From Actinomycetota bacterium (GTDB lineage: Bacteria > Actinomycetota > Thermoleophilia > UBA2241): a stretch of DNA of 15,409 nt. The translations under genes and the position numbers were made by a program. The notes under the pieces were generated by a model. It saw only the letters and a program-made list of their open reading frames with translations, made no database searches and was not told where the DNA came from. Shown one piece after another: positions 14,104 to 15,409 of this stretch (positions within the stretch are counted from its first letter, which is position 1; each line of letters opens with the position of its first letter). The DNA lies in assembly GCA_026392265.1 (NCBI GenBank), contig JAPLCL010000056.1:1-15409 (forward strand). Reading direction: 5' to 3'.

Positions 14104-15409
14104 ATGACCGCCTGCCCCAGCTGCGGCCACGAAGCGCCTGACGGCGTCGCCGCCTGCCCGCACTGCGGCGCCGGTCTGACCGCCCCGGCGAGCCCGCCCC
14201 GCCGCACCGACGAGCGCCGCACCGTCACGACCCTGTTCTGCGACCTGGTGGGCTTCACGGCGCTCAGCGAGCGCAACGACCCCGAGGTCGTGGACGCCCT
14301 CCTACGTCGCTACTACGACGCCGCGCGCCGGGTGGTCGAGTCCTACGGCGGCACCGTCGAGAAGTACATCGGCGACGCCGTGGTCGCGGTCTTCGGCGTG
14401 CCGACGCTGCACGAGGACGACCCCGAGCGCGCCGTGCGCGCCGGCCTGCGCCTGGTCGACGAGATCGACGCCCTGCCGGGCATCGGCGGACAGGCCGTGG
14501 AGGTGCGCGTCGGGGTCAACACCGGCGAGGCGCTCGTGCGCCTCGACGTCGACCCGGCCAGCGGCAAGGGCTTCCTCACCGGCGACGCCGTCAACGTGGC
14601 GGCGCGCCTGCAGTCTGCCGCCCCGCCGATGGCGGTGGCCGTCGGCGAGTCTACTCATGCCGCCACCGCGCAGGTCTTTGCCTACGATGCCTGTCACCCC
14701 GTCAGCCTCAAGGGCAAGAGCAAGCCCCTGCAGGCTTGGATCGCCACGGCGCCCCTGGCCCGCACAGGCGCCGAGCTGCGCAGCTTCTCTTCGAGCTTTG
14801 TAGGCCGCGAGGAGGAGCTCGCCGCCCTGCAGGAGCTGCTCGACGCAGCCGGCAGCGGCAGCACTCCGCAGTTCGCCTTGATCTGCGGCGAGCCCGGCAT
14901 CGGCAAGAGCCGCCTGCTCGCCGAGCTGGCCCGCCGCCTCGACGACCGTGCGACACCCGTCACCTGGCGCCAGGGCCGCTGCCTGCCCTTCGGCGCCAAC
15001 GTCACCTTCTGGGCGCTTGCCGAGATCGTGCGCTCCTGCGCCGGCGTCCTGGAGAGCGACGGCGTGGCCCGCGCCGAGGCCCGTCTCGAGACGGTCCTGC
15101 CTGAGGGCCCTGACCGCGACCGGCTCCGGTCTCGCCTGCGCCCGCTCTTGGGTCTTGAGGCAGAAGAAGCCTCCCGCGAGGAGAACTTCGCCGCCTGGCG
15201 ACAGTTTCTCGAGGGTCTCGCCGCCGCCGGCCCCACGGTGCTGGTCGTCGAGGACCTGCACTGGGCCGACGAGGCGATGCTGGCCTTCATGGACTACCTG
15301 GCCGGAAGCGAGGCTTCTGCCCCGCTCCTCGTCCTGGCCAGCGCCCGACCCGAGGTGCTCGAGATCGCCGGTCCCGGCGCGAGCTTCGTCGAAACGGCCA
15401 CTCATCTTC
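14104..15409 (+). CDS. zinc-ribbon / class III adenylate cyclase / AAA ATPase regulator, partial (right edge)
   Basis: The frame is open for 435 codons to the window end. Domains in order are a short zinc ribbon (CPSC then CPHC, residues about 4-22) and a class III nucleotide cyclase catalytic domain (about 36-215). In the cyclase the metal-binding aspartates are in FCDLVGFT (D47) and YIGDAVVAVFG (D91), the purine-selecting pair is K88 and D161, and the transition-state N164 and R168 are in VNVAARL. A signalling ATPase of the AfsR/MalT-like type follows, with P-loop GEPGIGKS (262-269) and Walker B LVVEDLHWAD (380-389). All cyclase residues look intact, and K88/D161 favour ATP over GTP. Such proteins usually continue with TPR-like repeats, which would lie beyond the window. 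It diverges from the neighbouring membrane gene. The ATG has a weak GAGGCGG upstream. Confidence 0.9.
   Translation, partial: MTACPSCGHEAPDGVAACPHCGAGLTAPASPPRRTDERRTVTTLFCDLVGFTALSERNDPEVVDALLRRYYDAARRVVESYGGTVEKYIGDAVVAVFGVPTLHEDDPERAVRAGLRLVDEIDALPGIGGQAVEVRVGVNTGEALVRLDVDPASGKGFLTGDAVNVAARLQSAAPPMAVAVGESTHAATAQVFAYDACHPVSLKGKSKPLQAWIATAPLARTGAELRSFSSSFVGREEELAALQELLDAAGSGSTPQFALICGEPGIGKSRLLAELARRLDDRATPVTWRQGRCLPFGANVTFWALAEIVRSCAGVLESDGVARAEARLETVLPEGPDRDRLRSRLRPLLGLEAEEASREENFAAWRQFLEGLAAAGPTVLVVEDLHWADEAMLAFMDYLAGSEASAPLLVLASARPEVLEIAGPGASFVETATHL

Noticed and set aside
14302..15405. A 367-codon minus-strand frame at the right edge
   Set aside because: It is antisense to the cyclase/AAA gene, which has intact catalytic motifs, and its composition is low-complexity Ala/Gly/Arg typical of a shadow frame.
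1..15409. CRISPR arrays, tRNA and rRNA genes
   Set aside because: No regularly spaced repeats, cloverleaf-like segments or rRNA-like conserved stretches were seen on either strand.

Overview
The window is GC-rich (about 70% by eye) and nearly every codon ends in G or C. Genes are tightly packed, with ATGA overlaps. A zinc-ribbon/class III cyclase/AAA ATPase fusion and a GH65 phosphorylase linked to a tandem stress protein suggest a high-GC actinobacterial lineage such as Thermoleophilia. That placement is an inference; no rRNA or tRNA is present to test it.

Left, minus strand (1-3115): three genes read leftward, each overlapping the next: a class V aminotransferase-fold PLP enzyme, a homoserine dehydrogenase without an ACT domain, and a membrane-anchored protein with beta-propeller-like repeats that runs off the left edge. 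A short divergent region (3116-3202) with an 11-bp perfect inverted repeat separates them from a rightward pair. That pair is a 1072-residue GH65 disaccharide phosphorylase with an N-terminal HAD domain whose motif I has lost both aspartates, followed by a tandem UspA-like protein. A small minus-strand ORF and a DedA-family membrane protein follow.

Middle (8208-12049): a compact restriction-modification-like pair. The first gene is a Zn-ribbon-containing amino-methyltransferase resembling COG1743/DUF1156. Nine bases later comes a PD-(D/E)XK nuclease. The nuclease abuts a 5'-truncated NYN-domain remnant. This block is bracketed by a perfect 19-bp direct repeat, ACGTGCCTTCGCCGAGCAG. The right copy forms the last codons of a fic gene; the left copy, read on the same strand, also spells LLGEGT-stop. 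An AT-rich palindrome with a third half-site lies upstream of the methyltransferase. No integrase or transposase is seen.

Right (12029-15409): the fic gene is interrupted by one in-frame TAA just after the Fic catalytic motif. Upstream of it on the same strand are a secreted/membrane hypothetical gene and an overlapping 53-codon ORF with a CxxC-x14-CxxC signature. Diverging to the right is a zinc-ribbon/adenylate cyclase/AAA regulator cut by the window edge.

No gap over 300 bases lacks a gene or candidate ORF. No tRNA, rRNA, CRISPR array or complete insertion sequence was recognised. The most notable content is the repeat-bracketed R-M-like cassette, with a broken fic on one side and an NYN remnant inside, and the GH65 enzyme with a catalytically degenerate HAD domain.
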